Part shown: positions 1-40,572 of the stretch, in pieces
Numbering within the stretch: the first letter of the stretch is position 1
How the letters are laid out: every line of letters begins with the position of its first letter
Assembly: GCF_019703515.2 (NCBI RefSeq)
Contig: NC_059349.1
Span: 21,114,744 to 21,178,743 of the forward strand
Direction of reading: 5' to 3'
Source: Myxocyprinus asiaticus
Lineage: Eukaryota > Chordata > Actinopteri > Cypriniformes > Catostomidae
Length of the DNA stretch: 64,000 bases
Notes under the pieces: generated by a model
What the model saw: the letters and a program-made list of their open reading frames with translations, nothing else
What the model was told of the DNA's origin: nothing
Databases searched by the model: none
Position numbers and translations under genes: made by a program

Positions 1-14
1 TTAATAAACAAAAC

Positions 15-315
15 AAAAGATGATTCTTGTGTTGAAGAACTTGACTCCTCATTGAACACCTTTGGGATGAATTGGAAAATAGACTGCAAGCCAGGCCTCA
101 TTGCCCATCATCAGTGCTTGACCTCACTGATGCTCTTGTGTTTGAATGGAGACAAAGCCCTGCAGTCATTTTCCTACATCTAGAAGCAAGCCTTCCCAGA
201 TGAGTGGAAAAGAAAACTTCCTATTTATGGTTGTGAAATTAAATGTTCAACAACCATATACTGTATAGATGTGGAGTTCTGGTGTCCACATACTTTTGGA
301 GATGTAGTGTATGTC
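15..315 (+). mobile_element. Tc1-like transposon remnant (3' end)
   Basis: Encodes the C-terminal end of a Tc1-type transposase with breaks (EHLWDELENRLQARPHCPSS, then LDLTDALVFEWRQSPA) followed by a decayed right terminal repeat near 280-312 (tggtgtccacatacttttgg). It belongs to the same family as the element at 5129-5632. Confidence 0.75.
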
Positions 316-961
316 TGGGTGTGTCCATGTGATCCAATCGACGATTTTGAGAATGTTATCAAATAAATGAAAAAGTTTTATTTTCTTGTCCATTTGTGAT
401 TTTTTTTAAGTTGACCATAGTCCATTGAAATTTAGAGTCTATAGACCTTATTCTCTTTCATTTTTGATGGGAATATCAACAAGGCTGTGAGAGACATACT
501 GGACTTTTTTTATTGGATCACTCCGCTGATGAAACATTGAAAAAAACATCTTTCCAAGATGTTTCAGTAGACAAAAAGCTTGTGGAAAAGTTGTGGAAAA
601 TTAGATGTGATCTACAAGCTTTATACTGTGGATGTTATTGAAGAGACTGTAAGTCTGTCCTACACAGCCTCATTTTCATTCACATCAAAAATCAGATATG
701 GTGCTAAAGTAAATAAGGTCTATTGGACTTAATCTCCAATGGCTGAAGGATAGTGTTCATGAAGATGGTGTATAGTGAACAAAAGAGCAGTGTTTGTCCA
801 TTTTTTAATTGTGTGCATAGCAATACCTTGTTCAGCATGTCATAGCCATGCATACGTCAATGTAATTACTCCATTTCACCGTTGGCTGCTTGCAAAATGC
901 CACAGCGACTGTTGTTTGAAGCAGGATTTGCATGTATTTGTTTTTCTTGTTAATCTGACAG

Positions 962-20894
<19,933 letters not shown>

Positions 20895-21427
20895 CAGCTG
20901 GCTGTGACTGGCAATGCACACTCCATTTACACCATAAACAGGATTGTGAAGTCAGGGTGAGGAGAACTTTGAGGCAAATCCTGAAGTGGCGAAGCACACT
21001 GTCTGCTCTGTACTAATCAAACCCCCAGTCGCTGGTCCTGCCCTCCAAACATGCCGTGTGTGTGGGTGTTTGTTTGTATGTGTGGGATGTTCATAGATAC
21101 ATGCTGCAGTGTGAGTGCTCTGTGACTATATGTTGGTAGGATACACTTAATGTCAATGTAAATTGCTGTTCACAACCCAATTTACTTCGGTAATGAAAAC
21201 AAATGTAGGACTTGAATTTAACCACTGAGAATTAATTGAATTGTGAAAAGTGGGTGTTACATGCTACCAGAATGGAGCCAGACCGATAATGAGTTATAAA
21301 TGTGAATAGCTATTTGGTTATTGGTTAACATTACCCAATAGCCTGCACGCCCTAAGTGATGTCAGCGGAAAAGGAAATTAATTTAAGTGGAAGAGCAAGT
21401 TATTTAATTTTGATGAAAGAATACGAA
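20895..21427 (+). other. clcn2: proximal clcn2 3' UTR
   Basis: Sequence directly after the stop, without recognised repeats until a short hAT-like element at 21428. No AATAAA is evident in the first few hundred bases. Candidate signals are AATAAA inside the mobile element (about 21562) and at 22141-22146, so the UTR may extend through the element. The true cleavage site cannot be fixed from sequence alone. Confidence 0.5.
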
Positions 21428-21776
21428 GGCTGTCGACTTAAAGCGTTAATTCAGTGCGCTTTATTATTATATTTATATTATATAAATACACGTGTTACTA
21501 TTTTTTTATGCAATTAACCATGTAGGTCAGGCCAGTGATAGGCATATGTTCAGTGATATTGAAATAAAAGTAATAATATATTGACTTCTAAAGCCACTTT
21601 TTGTATTGTCTAATCAATGCTTTACTTGTTTTGATTATTATATATTGAATTATCTTTATTTAGAGGCCTTTTTCAGCAAAACAATTATTTATTTGATTAA
21701 ATGCGATTAATTTTATTAATTAATCGACATTGCATGTAATTAATTAGATCACCATTTTTAATCGATTGACAGCCCT
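21428..21776. mobile_element. short hAT-like element, near-perfect TSD
   Basis: Ends GGCTGTCGACTTAAAGCGTT and the complement of AGGGCTGTCAATCGATTAAA. It is flanked by AATACGAA (21420-21427) and AAAACGAA (21777-21784), matching at 7 of 8 bases. It interrupts the clcn2 3' UTR or flank. Confidence 0.65.
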
Positions 21777-22140
21777 AAAACGAAGACAAACTAATTTTAT
21801 TTTTGGAATAACATGAACTGATGAATCATTCACAATAAGACCAGGAACTTGCATTAAGCTGAATGTGCATTTAATGATTTTTATGTTGATTTTAATGTAC
21901 AGTTTAAAGTTTATGTCAGACCATGGCGGGCTCATGAGTGATCATATGTTTGTGGATGTGTTTTTTCGATGTATTCATCTTAAATTTGTCTGTTAGTTGA
22001 TGTGTGGTTTCATAGCGCACTCCTATATGTGTTTTGTCTTTGCATAAGTGAGAGTGTATGTAAGAAAGGCAGAGTGTGTGTGAGTGTGACTCAGCTGCAC
22101 CTAGCCAACGCACCCATCTGGTGCCGACACTTTAAATCCA

Positions 22141-22146
22141 AATAAA
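22141..22146 (+). terminator. clcn2: candidate polyadenylation signal AATAAA for clcn2
   Basis: A canonical AATAAA hexamer about 1.25 kb after the clcn2 stop, in sequence without obvious repeats. It is one of two or more candidates (another lies near 21562 within a hAT-like insertion). Confidence 0.3.
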
Positions 22147-22199
22147 ATTGTCTCTGAGAGCGAAACTACAATTTCGCTCTAAATATAGCCCTTAATAAC

Positions 22200-22958
22200 C
22201 CACACTGCAAGGAAACATGACGGGAGAGAGGCGGGGGGGGGTGGGGGGGGTGAAGAAAGGGAATGGGTGAGTTAAAAAGGATACAGAGGACATGGAGAAC
22301 AAGAAAATAATGCAAAACCAGGGAAAGCTAGAAAGGGTACAGAAAAGAGTGATGAGGTTGATTAGATACAAAATGAATGGCGATTAATAGTCTCACAGAG
22401 GAGCTTCCAACCAGGGCAGTTTTGAAGCACATTGTAATTACCATTCAAATAAAAGACAGCAATACACAAACCTTTTCCATACTGATAAGACCTGGGGGGA
22501 AATGCCTTGGTTTAGGTGGTGATGCCTGTAATTCTGATTAATGATAGCCCACAACATGTTAAGCATGCGCAGATATGTGTCAAGAAGACCAGCGTTGTGC
22601 ATAGCTGCCTGGTCATTTTAAAATGTACAAAAGCATCTTACCTCAAAACACTAAATAACCTGAGAAATTCCAAATGGAGAAATGGGGGCTATTAAATTCT
22701 TAATTATATGCATGCACCCCAGTGCAATCATTTGCATGCACGTGTACAAACAATACTCATCATGAAGCCCTGGCCCTGCTTTGCAGTTAGCTTAAATACA
22801 GCCATTTAAAAAGATTGCACAGGGCTGTTTAATGTATGTATATGTTACTTCATCAGGTTTCATCATTTGGCCTTGGGGAATTTTTACTTCATTTATGAGG
22901 CTAAATGATTTTGGATTGAAAAATCCGGAGCTTGGTACTTTTTGCTTGTGCTCATTTG
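22200..22958. other. intergenic stretch without recognised features
   Basis: Contains a G-rich run (gcgggggggggtgggggggg at about 22231) and otherwise unique-looking sequence. No credible ORF or repeat recognised. Confidence 0.5.
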
Positions 22959-22959
22959 T

Positions 22960-23785
22960 TTTAAGGAATAGTTTACCCAGAATGAGAATTCTGTCATTAC
23001 TTACTCACCCTCATGTCGTTCCAGACCCATATAATGTATTTTCTTTTGCCAAATATAATATTAAACATTAATGCAAAAATAAATATTTTAAAAGATATTC
23101 CATTTGCTGATTTCCATACAAGAGCAGCTGATAGCAGCTCACTTTAAACAGGGCCGGATTAAGACTCCTGAGTGCCCGTGGGCATGAATTTATGTAGTGT
23201 CGGACCCCTGGATAATAGTTTACACCTGATTAATGATACTGAAAAACTTTAATAACCATTAAATAAAAAACTGACCTTAGACAATTTTACAAATGCCGTC
23301 ACATGGTGCCCCCATGGACGTGGTGCCCTTGGGCACATGCCCAATTGCCCATATGGTTAATCTGGCCCTGACTTTAAAGCTTAAAAAAGCACCTAAAAGT
23401 GTCATAAAAGTAGTCCACGCGACTTGTGCATCATATTCCAAGTCTTCTGAAGACATACTATCACTTTGTATGATGAACAGACCGAAATTTAAGTTGTTGC
23501 ACTCTCAAATCAAATCACTGATCAACATCTGAAAACAGACAACAAATAAAATATGGCAACATATCGATAACATCAAACCTCACTGGTTCTTGCACGTCTT
23601 GTTACGAAATGCCATGACATCATGTCACTATAAACTGCTATTGTATAAAAATCAGTGATCACGACACTGTTTCAAATATCTACTTTTGTGTTTCACAGAA
23701 GCGAGATAGTCATACAGGTTTGGATCGAAATGTGCAAGAGTAAATAAACATCATTTTTATTTTTTGGGTGAACTATCCCTTTAAG
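22960..23785. mobile_element. palindromic MITE split by a hAT insertion
   Basis: Left arm ttaaggaatagtttacccag, right arm tttgggtgaactatcccttt. A separate 222-bp hAT-like element (23149-23370) sits inside the left half. Confidence 0.8.
23149..23370. mobile_element. 222-bp hAT-like MITE with perfect 8-bp TSD
   Basis: Ends CAGGGCCGGATTAAGACTCC and the complement of CAGGGCCAGATTAACCATAT. Perfect duplication ACTTTAAA at 23141-23148 and 23371-23378. It is inserted into a palindromic MITE, so it is the younger of the two. Confidence 0.88.
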
Positions 23786-25198
23786 ACAACTATCATGTTA
23801 GTGCAAACACCAAATCACAAGGATTTTGGGATGGTATCTGCAGTGTAGATTGAGTGTTAAGGTTTTAGACTGTGTTAGAACTGCTAAATTCGGAAGAACC
23901 ATCCTTTGTATAAATACCATCGCAGTCCTTCTAACCGGGCAGTTTGTGGTCCACTGTGCAGTTTTCATCCAGCAATGTTCAAATTTGAATATATCATCAA
24001 AGTGTTGAAATGTAACTTATTGCAATGATGGATATTTTGTGTACTTGCAACCTAGTCGCATTTGAATTATTTTACATATGGAAAGCTTTTTTAATTTTAT
24101 TTTGATAGCTTTGTCAACTGTGCAATAATGCTGTTCTCAGAATTAATGCTTGCCAAATAGGATTATTTTATTGAACACTGGCTCTATTTCTACAGTGCAT
24201 AGTATTGAAATTATTTTTTCAATATTTGCAATAATGCACAAAATGAATGAGCATTGTACAGAAACAAACAGACAAGTGGGAGTAAGAGTCTGAGCCATTA
24301 TATTTTTAAAATGTCTTTTAAAAGTTCACATCCTTTAATGTGTTTACTGACCTCAGCAGTGGAGTATTAACAGTATTTACAGCAGTTCCGCCTTTTAGTA
24401 TTCTGTTTGCATCAATACTGTGCTTGAACAAGGATATGCAGAATGGTCAATAACAGCACAACTACCCCAGTCACAGCATAAGCAGAGCTAAATGGAGAAT
24501 GTTACGGTTTTCTTTTTTTTTTTTTTTTTTGTGCACTGCAGAAATGAGGGGCTAAGGGTTTGATTTAAACGGATCAAGGCAAGTGGACCAAAACCATAAC
24601 CATGACACTGATTCCTGACGCAGCCTTTTCTTGTTCTCGCAGAAATGCCATTTTGTAAGTGCAAAATGTTTTTCGCCATTAATTTCGGCTGCACTTATCA
24701 GCCGTTTTATTAACATTTATTATAACGCAGATTCATATAATTGGGGACAGGAATAACTTTAGCTAATAATGATCTTTAGATATATGTTGTGTCACGTTTT
24801 GGCGCTCGTGCAGTTTAAATCAAGCCCATGGTGTGTAAATTGTCTGCCGATATGCCGCATATTTAATGTAGAGTTAAGCAATAAGTCTGCTCCCATCCCC
24901 TTAAATGTTTTTTTATAAATCATTTGCTTGTACAGAATACAGGGTAAAATGGTATGTATGAACTCTACTCACATTCCCATGTACATATAGAGATAAACAT
25001 TTTGAATCAGCTGTTACCATTATTTTCAGAAACATAAAATTGTTTTGTACATCAGTAAATATTAAATTTCAACTTTAAAAGTTGTTTTTGTTCTACGCAA
25101 TATTCAATCATGTGGGAAATAATGTGCACTGCACTGCATTTACACAATCTGCTCTGTGTAAAATGGTAACTTGCTCTTACTTCTACCTGACTTTTAAC
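23786..25198. other. intergenic stretch, nothing recognised
   Basis: About 1.4 kb of AT-rich sequence with a poly-T run at 24511-24531. No host exon, RNA gene or mobile element identified. Confidence 0.45.
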
Positions 25199-25199
25199 T

Positions 25200-25922
25200 C
25201 TTAAAGGAATAGTTCACCCAAAAATTAAAATTCTCTCATTATTTACTCACCCTCATGCCATCCCAGATGTGTGATTTTTTTCCTCTGCTGAACCACAAAT
25301 TAAGATTTTTAGAAAAATATTTCAGCTCTGTTGGTCCTTACAATGCAAGTGAATGTTGACCAAAACTTTGAAGCTCTGAAAATCACATAAAGGCAGCATA
25401 AAAGTAATCCATACGACTCCAGTGGTTAAATCCATGTCTTCAGAAGTGATATGATAGGTGTGGGTGAGAAACAGATCAATATTTAGGTAAGTCCTTTTTC
25501 ACTATTAATCTCTACTTTCACTTTTCCAAGTGCTCTTCTCTCCTAAGAGCTCTTCTTCTTTTGTTTTTGGCGATTTGCATTATTTGTGCATATCGCCACC
25601 TACTGGGCAGGGAGGATAATTTATAGTAAAAAAGGACTAAAATATTTATCTTTTTCTCACTCACACCTATAACTTCTGAAGACATATATTAAACCACTGG
25701 AGTCATATGGATTACTTTTATGCTGACTTTATGTGCTTTTAGGAGCTTCAAAGTTCTAGCCACCATTCAGTGGTATTGTATGGACCTACAGAGCTGAGAT
25801 ATTCTTCTAAAAATCTTTGTTTGTGTTCTGCAGAAAAAAAGAAAGTCATACACATCTGGGATGGCATGAGGGTGAGTAAATGATGAGAGAATTTTCATTT
25901 TTGAGTGAACTATTCATTTAAA
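25200..25922. mobile_element. palindromic MITE
   Basis: Left end ttaaaggaatagttcaccca and right end ttgagtgaactattcattta form inverted arms; long internal arms pair (for example accactggagtcatatggat with the left-arm copy). It directly abuts the next element at 25919. Confidence 0.85.
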
Positions 25923-26483
25923 GGAATATTCTAGGTTCAATACAAGTTAAGCTCAATTGACAGCATTGTAGTGTAATGTTGATTGCCGCCTAAAATTATT
26001 TCAACTTGTCCCTCCTTTTCTTTAAAAAAAAAAAAAAAAAGCATAAATCTGGGTTACAGTGAGGCACTTACAATAGAAGTGAATGGGGTCAATTTGTAAA
26101 TGTTAAAATACTGTTTCAAGATGTAAACAATATGCTTATTAACATAATTTTAGTGTGATATAATCGCTTATGTTTTCTGTGTAAAGTTATATCCAATATC
26201 TGTATTGCCATGATGGCGTAACGTTGAACACCCGATGATTTAAAAACTTTACAGCTCAAATAATACATGCTTTTTGACAGAATTCATGTAAGTGCTTTTA
26301 TAAAATTATAAGCGTCACATTTCTGCCTTTGAAGTGCCTCACTATAACCTCGATTTTTGCTTTTTGTAAAGAAAGAGGAACCAATCAGATTTATTTATTT
26401 ATTTATTTTTGTGGTAATCAACATTGTGCCACAAATGTTGTCGATTGAGCTTAACTTGTACTGAACCTGAAATATTCCTTTAA
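25919..26483. mobile_element. palindromic MITE, second family (TTTAAAGGAATATTC)
   Basis: Left end aaaggaatattctaggttca, then tacaagttaagctcaattga; the right end is the near complement (cgattgagcttaacttgtac, then aatattccttta). The same family occurs at 41319-41961. Confidence 0.85.
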
Positions 26484-26663
26484 CAGTTAGTTTTGCTGGT
26501 GTAACTTTATGTAATCAGGTTGATTCAGACATGTTAAATAATAATATTTTTTGACTTGGTTCAAACCAGTTAATTTAGATGTTACAACATGAAACACATT
26601 TTTTTTATTATTTATTTTTTTAAGTGTAGTATCTGTATATTTAGGGTTTGCAGCAGATGTTAC

Positions 26664-26668
26664 ACTAC

Positions 26669-26740
<72 letters not shown>

Positions 26741-26742
26741 TT
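26664..26742. repeat. compound microsatellite (A)n(TA)n(TTA)n
   Basis: A run of A, then TA repeats, then about 15 TTA repeats. Confidence 0.95.
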
Positions 26743-27568
26743 ATTTTTTTTCGTTTTCCAGTAAAAATATCTAAACATCCCTAAAATACAATTTCCTCAA
26801 GATGCAAAATTGCATAAGTTTAAAACTTTCAGAGAATATATCTTGGATTATGTTTAGTTTTTTCTTGTTTTAAGCATAACACTAACAAAATGTAGTGAGG
26901 TTTATGTGTAAAACAAGAACACATTTGCCAAAGGGGCAATAAAAAAACCTAAAGATATATTCTCAGTCTTATTATCTACATAATTTTGCTTCTCAAGTAA
27001 ATTCATTTTGTTTTAAGGATGTTTTACAAGAAAATTGTTTTTGGAATTTAACAATTGTTTTGAGCAATAATCAGTAGGCCTAATGATTCAGCAGTAAACA
27101 TATGATGAATATACACATAACTTTAATGCAGTCATAATTCTCACATCTTGACCTCAGACATTTTCTGTCCAAACAATAAAAAAAATATATTTTGGGGAGG
27201 GATTCACATATTCACATTAATGACATCACCAGTCCATATTGAGGATAATGATGAAAGGTCAGGGATAGTTAGTCATGGACTTGCACTGCTCATCTTCATG
27301 CTTCGGCAACAAATGAATGCAATTCGAAAGGCATTGAACACATTCTTCCAGTCAACTTACTTTAATGTAGCTGCATCTCAAGGTCGTATAAACTAGTAGC
27401 TTCAAAAAACCTGTTCATACAGCAGCCAATCACATATAAAACATCGATTGAAGTGCAGACACGGAGGGAAAGAGAGAGAAAGATGAACATAAAGCAAGAA
27501 ACATGACAGAGGATTCTCACTCAACTTCGTAATATACATCACACAGTGATCGTAATAACAGGCACATT

Positions 27569-27927
27569 CTATTCATAGTTACGACGCTCCATCATAGCAG
27601 TAAAGCTGCGCCTCAACTCTTCTGGAGCAAGCCGAGACACACAAGCACATTTCAGTGTGACATCTAAACCAAAACGAAATAAAGAAGTGGGTCTTTTTTT
27701 GTCCCTCGGGAAACCTGCAGTCCTGAAATGTTAACAACATTGCAAATTTACTATGAGCATTACGTCACTTTTGAACGGTCACAAAACAACGTTCCTCAAA
27801 GAGATATTCGAGTTTCTTAAGATTGGGAGACAGTCCTGATGTGTCGTCACTTATAACCGCGAGGCTGCTGAATCAACAGAGAGCGACGATAATGAGCATC
27901 ACATCCGCCTTTACTGCGTAGTGCCAT
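27569..27927 (-). CDS. possible two-exon small ORF of unknown identity
   Basis: Minus strand between fam131a and clcn2. An ATG with a good context (A at -3, G at +4) at 27927-27925 opens MALRSKGGCDAHYRRSLLIQ, then QPRGY, up to a possible donor AA|GTGACG (27851/27850). After a 128-nt putative intron ending TTAACATTTCAG, the frame resumes at 27722 with TAGFPRDKKRPTSLFRFGLD and ends PEELRRSFTAMMERRNYE-stop at 27569. The phases match. Unspliced, the first part stops after 26 codons. The sequence is richer in CpG and codon-like than its surroundings. I do not recognise the protein; it could be the 3' end of a larger gene or chance. Confidence 0.3.
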
Positions 27928-28041
27928 AGTGTCACTATCGTCTGTTTTTCTCTGGTTAATCGAGGAAACAGTACTGAGCTGTTTTCTTTGACTTTCACTT
28001 CAAATGAAGAACATTGAGATAAAGAGGAGGCAGGGACAGAT

Positions 28042-28718
28042 TAAAGGGTTAGTTCACTCAAAAATGAAAGATTTGTCATTGTTTATTTACTCTCATGTCT
28101 TTCAAAAAATCACTTTCTTCTATGGAACACAAAATGAGAAGTTTAGCAGAATGCCTGAGCTGCTCAGACCGAAATGTAAAGGGAAAGTTCACCCAAAAAT
28201 TGATTTATGTCACCATTATCTTACCTTCATGTCATTCCAAACCAGTCTGACTTTTTCTTCCGCAGAACACAAAAGGAGATGTTGGGCAGGATGACAGCCT
28301 CAGTCACCATTCTCTTTTCTTTTATGGCAAAATGTGCAATGGTGACTGAGGCTGTCAGTCTATAACATTTAGCCTAAAATCTCCTTTTGTTTAACACAGA
28401 AGTCAGTCAGTCATATGGGTTTAGATCAACACAAGGGTGAGTAAATGATGACTGAATTTTCATTTCTGGGCAAACTATCCCTTTTTAAGTCGTTATTCGC
28501 TGAAAATCTTGCCTTGAAAATCTTGCTTTAAAGTTGTGGTCACTATTCACTTTCATAATATTGAAAAGAGCAACTTGGACATTCTGCCATTAAAAACTCC
28601 TGTTGTTTTCTACAGAAAAAGGTAATAAAGAAAGTCCTTTGGTTTCAAAGCATACATGGTTTCATGTGAGTAAATGTTGACAGAAGTTTCATTTTTGGGT
28701 GAACTATCCATTTAAAAG
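28042..28718. mobile_element. palindromic MITE nested in a related MITE
   Basis: Outer arms begin ttaaagggttagttcactca (28042) and end tgggtgaactatccattta (28718). An inner complete palindrome runs 28177-28490 (taaagggaaagttcacccaa to ggcaaactatccctttt), splitting the outer copy. The inner palindrome pairs gacagcctcagtcacc with ggtgactgaggctgtc. Confidence 0.8.
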
Positions 28719-28829
28719 GAAGGAGAAGTATAACAAGTCATTGTCTCTGAATGCAACAGACTGCACAAACACTTCACAGAAGAGTTGCTACAAAGGGACC
28801 ATGACAAATGGGCGACAAAGAGCATAACG

Positions 28830-36489
<7,660 letters not shown>

Positions 36490-37560
36490 CTAAGCGAGTA
36501 CCAATCTACAAGACCTCCACATGAAAGTAAAGGCTATAAAGCCAGTGACAGCTCAAGCTCCACCTCAGAAACAGATGTCAAATCCACCAATTAACCAGGT
36601 GACAATTCGCTTGCACTGGTAAGATGAGGATGTCCAAGCATATGGTGGAGATACTGGCTGCTTAATTGGTTCAGTGAGCGATCTCTCACTCAGATGGCAT
36701 TAATAATCAAAGCAGCTTATGGCTCAGACATATTTGGCAAATCAAGGCTGTAGTCCTGTGGCTTGTTAATTTGCAAACAGCATTCGCAGCCATGTCAGAT
36801 AATATTAGCCCGCAGTCCTCAACATGATAAGAAGTCTAGCCACAGCTGGGGGCTGGTGACCTCTGGCATTTCACATTAATGGGTAACATGATGATCAAAA
36901 TCTGAATTGACAAGTGACATTCTTCAGTTTAAAAAGAGAACTGATATGGATATTTGTGCTCCTTGTACTGCATACTTTTCAGAAACACAGATTCAGTTTC
37001 TATTTTCAATTGATGAGGCAGTGTAAAGGATTTGTAAACCACAAAAACATAAGTAGGCCACTATGTCAAAAATATCATGGTATTTCAGTTATATTAACTC
37101 CAGGTGGTTCTGATAAGCACGTGTGCTTAAGTACTTAAGTTAGATTGCCCTTTAAAGCTCATAAGAGAAAGCTGCTACTGAAGAAGATTGCAGAGACACC
37201 AGCTGCCAGCCATCTTTGAGGTATGTGGGTCAAATATTTCTGCCTGATTTGAGGTTGGCTGCCACGGCAAAGAAGAAAGGAGAGACAGACATGGGCCAGA
37301 GTGATTGCAATGAGGTCAAACATCAGAAGACATTTGCAAGAAGTGATGCTTTTAAGAAATTATTATAAATGTTTAAAAAAATCTGACTGTAATTTGCTCA
37401 AAAAAGCTGAACATGACCCAAAGCTAAAGAACAATTCTCTGAATGTTAATTAATTCAAGCTTAAGCTCTTGGCAGATGTTCATTATTAAACCTGCAGAGT
37501 TTTACAACCCTTACAAAAAAGAAACATTAGTGGAATCAGTAATGGTACAGTGATGGTCAC

Positions 37561-39213
37561 AGGGTAACACTTTCTATGAAGCCCATATTTATACTGCATT
37601 GTAAAGACATTATAAATGTGTTCATAATGTCTCATAATAAGCTGTATGTTAAAACTTCTCATAAATACTTATAACTACAGTTAAAATACATTAAAATACT
37701 TAGCCTAGTCATAGTTATAGGTACACTAATACTAATAGTTATCTCAAATAAAAATAAAAATAAAATTGAGTTAAGCTTATTTTTTACTATTCTTACTAGT
37801 TGTAATTAAGTTATCATTACTCTCTAAACCCTAAAGTTGTAATTAATAAAAACATTTAAGTGGTACTAATTAAACAGGACTTGAAATGCCACATTTTGGA
37901 ATCATAACTCAAATATTTATGTTCTTTAAATTTTGGCTTTGAGTACTACTAACTCAAAATGATCAAGTACAAAATTGTGGCTGTGTGGAATATCCATAAC
38001 CCCTTGTGCTTGAATAAATGATGTATGTTTGGTCAAAACAAGGGAACTTAAATAGAAAAATAATAATTGATATTTAAATGTATATAGTTTTAATTCTTAT
38101 GACTATTGTTGTTGTTTTGTTGTAGCTGGTTGGTAGTTGTGTAAAGTCACCATTAGGGTGATTAGTGTTACCTCTGGTGGAATTGGAGCCTGTTAAATTT
38201 AAGCCATTCGTCTCTACATAAAATGGTACTTTACAAAAATGGTACTTTGCACTAAGAAGTACTGAGGAGAATGTAACCGAGATTCCAGTCATAAATCCCT
38301 CAATTCAACTCAATTTAAATAATTAAATAAAAACAATGATTCTTTAATCACAGACAAGTTAAGTTTACTTGAAATTAGTTAACGTTTCTTAAAAATATTA
38401 AGTTGAGCCAAATAAGTATGCTTGCTTAGAAAAAGCATGCATGCCTTAAAAATTCTAAGTAAGGTCAACTACTTAGATTTTAAAGTGTATAATACATTAT
38501 AACACAATCAACATCCAATTTTATCAGCAGAAGTTGTAATATATATAAGGTATTGTATAAGTGCTGTCATGCAAAAGCAGCGTAGTGTAAACAGTCATAA
38601 GGATTTATGCACCGTGATGACATACCATTATTGGCCTGTTTTAAGTAAAGTTACACAAGCAATGTCATATAATCAACCATAACGTTAACTTGTAACATAC
38701 AAAACATTACAAGTCAAGCTTATAATGAAAGTTATATAAAAATGCACAAAATGCAATACATTTTGAGACATTAAGATAGTTCCCATGTAATTTTGCCCAA
38801 CAGGGTTTAATTTAAGTGGAACATAGGCAACAGGCCTAATGAAAATATAGATTGCAGCTTGCAAATATATTTTACAAGCTTGACTTGTAATGCCTTAAAA
38901 CTTTTTAATAATATATTATGGATGTTTATAAAAATATATTGCTTTCATCACTTTACTTAAAGAATTCCTAATACAGTATATATATATGATACAAAAATGT
39001 CTAAAACACGATAACTTCTGCATATAAAATCGTATGCATGTATGCACTATAATATGCATTCTATTTAAGGTATAACTATGAATAGGCAAGTTTTATAATG
39101 TATTATAATTGTGGTTACAATTATTTATAAGGTGTATTATGAGACATATACAAATGCATTATAATGTCTTTACAATGCATTATAAATAAAGGCTTCACAG
39201 AACGTGTTAGCAT
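37561..39213. mobile_element. long MITE with inverted ends (gGGTAACACTTTCTATGAAG)
   Basis: Left end gggtaacactttctatgaag, then gcattgtaaagacattataa. The right end reads the complement (ttataatgtctttacaatgc, then cttcacagaacgtgttagc). The interior is AT-rich without coding capacity. Confidence 0.7.
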
Positions 39214-40572
39214 AAATATAAAGTAAATCATATAAAACGATTTTTTCACATTATTGTAAAGAGGATATCAATGACCATATTTTTTGCATTGCGGTAATGA
39301 GAACTGGGGAAGGTAAAATGTGCTTAACTATCAGAAAAACAATGTCACTACGTAAAAAAATATATCAATGGTCTTTTAAATAGATTGCAAAATATAATTT
39401 TATTATTTGCTGCTTCTGATTTTGGAGTAAAATAGAACCAGGATATTTTCTTGACCACCTATTTGTATTCAATTGAAAATGGATTCAAATTGATTTGTAT
39501 AGAATTCAGATACCAATGTTTTAGAGTGTACTCAAAGGTGCTTTAAAAACTACCATAGTACTACTATACATGTCCAACAAAATTAAATAAATAAATAAAT
39601 AAATAAAACAGTGCTGTTTAGGACAGATAACTCCAGCTGTATTTGTGTTCAACTGAAATGGTAATAAAAACGTATTAGTAGCTACACAATCAGAGTGAAG
39701 AGGTTAGGACATACAATTGAAGTCACTATAAATAGGAGCAATCAATTAACCTTATGAAAATCTATCACTTGCAGCTTTGTGCCCAGTTTCATCAAAGCAA
39801 AATGATGCAGTGTCTCTCGCACAGTGTGGCTGTACAAAATAAATATATAAACATAATTAGCCTTGTAAGGTCAAACGCATTTAAGCAATCGCAACAGAAA
39901 ATTACGTTGCAGTGAAGGAAATGGCATCTAAAATAGGCCGAGCGCGTGCCACCTGAGCTCAATTCATGGAAAGCAACACAATGCAGTTAACTCAATGGAC
40001 GGACCGGTCGTTATAGCAACAGGTAACCCGTGAACCATCTGTCCCTGAGCATCATTAATTCCCATTGACCATGCACAACACGCAGCCACAAGTCTGTATC
40101 TGAGCTACACTGCTTTGTCGTGGTGCGGGTGCATCGATTGTACACTATTCCACTCCTCGTCATACATACCTCGTGTCCTTTCATACAGAACCAGTGGACT
40201 GAAATATCCAAACATCTGTTTTAAGCAGCTCGTGACGAGATAAAAGTGACACCACGCGCCACAGATAAGTGGATGTGTTTCGAGGCTATTGATGGTTATA
40301 AGGTGATGGATCAGGCCCTGAAAGATGAAGTGAGGGTGACACGGCAGGACACGAGATCCAAAGTATACTGACTGACGAGCTGATCGTTTTCATAAACAAC
40401 AGTACAGCAACAGCGCGTTTGTGTCCTAGCAACAGGCGACCGCTGTGATTATTATTATTATGGCCTATTGCGCTCTGAACAACACCACCACAATAACACA
40501 TGCATTAACATTCACCAAAAGCATGAACATTGATGCTGCAGGCGCGAATCGCTGCGCAGGGTGCACACGTAC

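Noticed and set aside
27148..27396. 82-codon plus-strand ORF
   Set aside because: No recognisable similarity, no splice or codon support, AT-rich intergenic setting.
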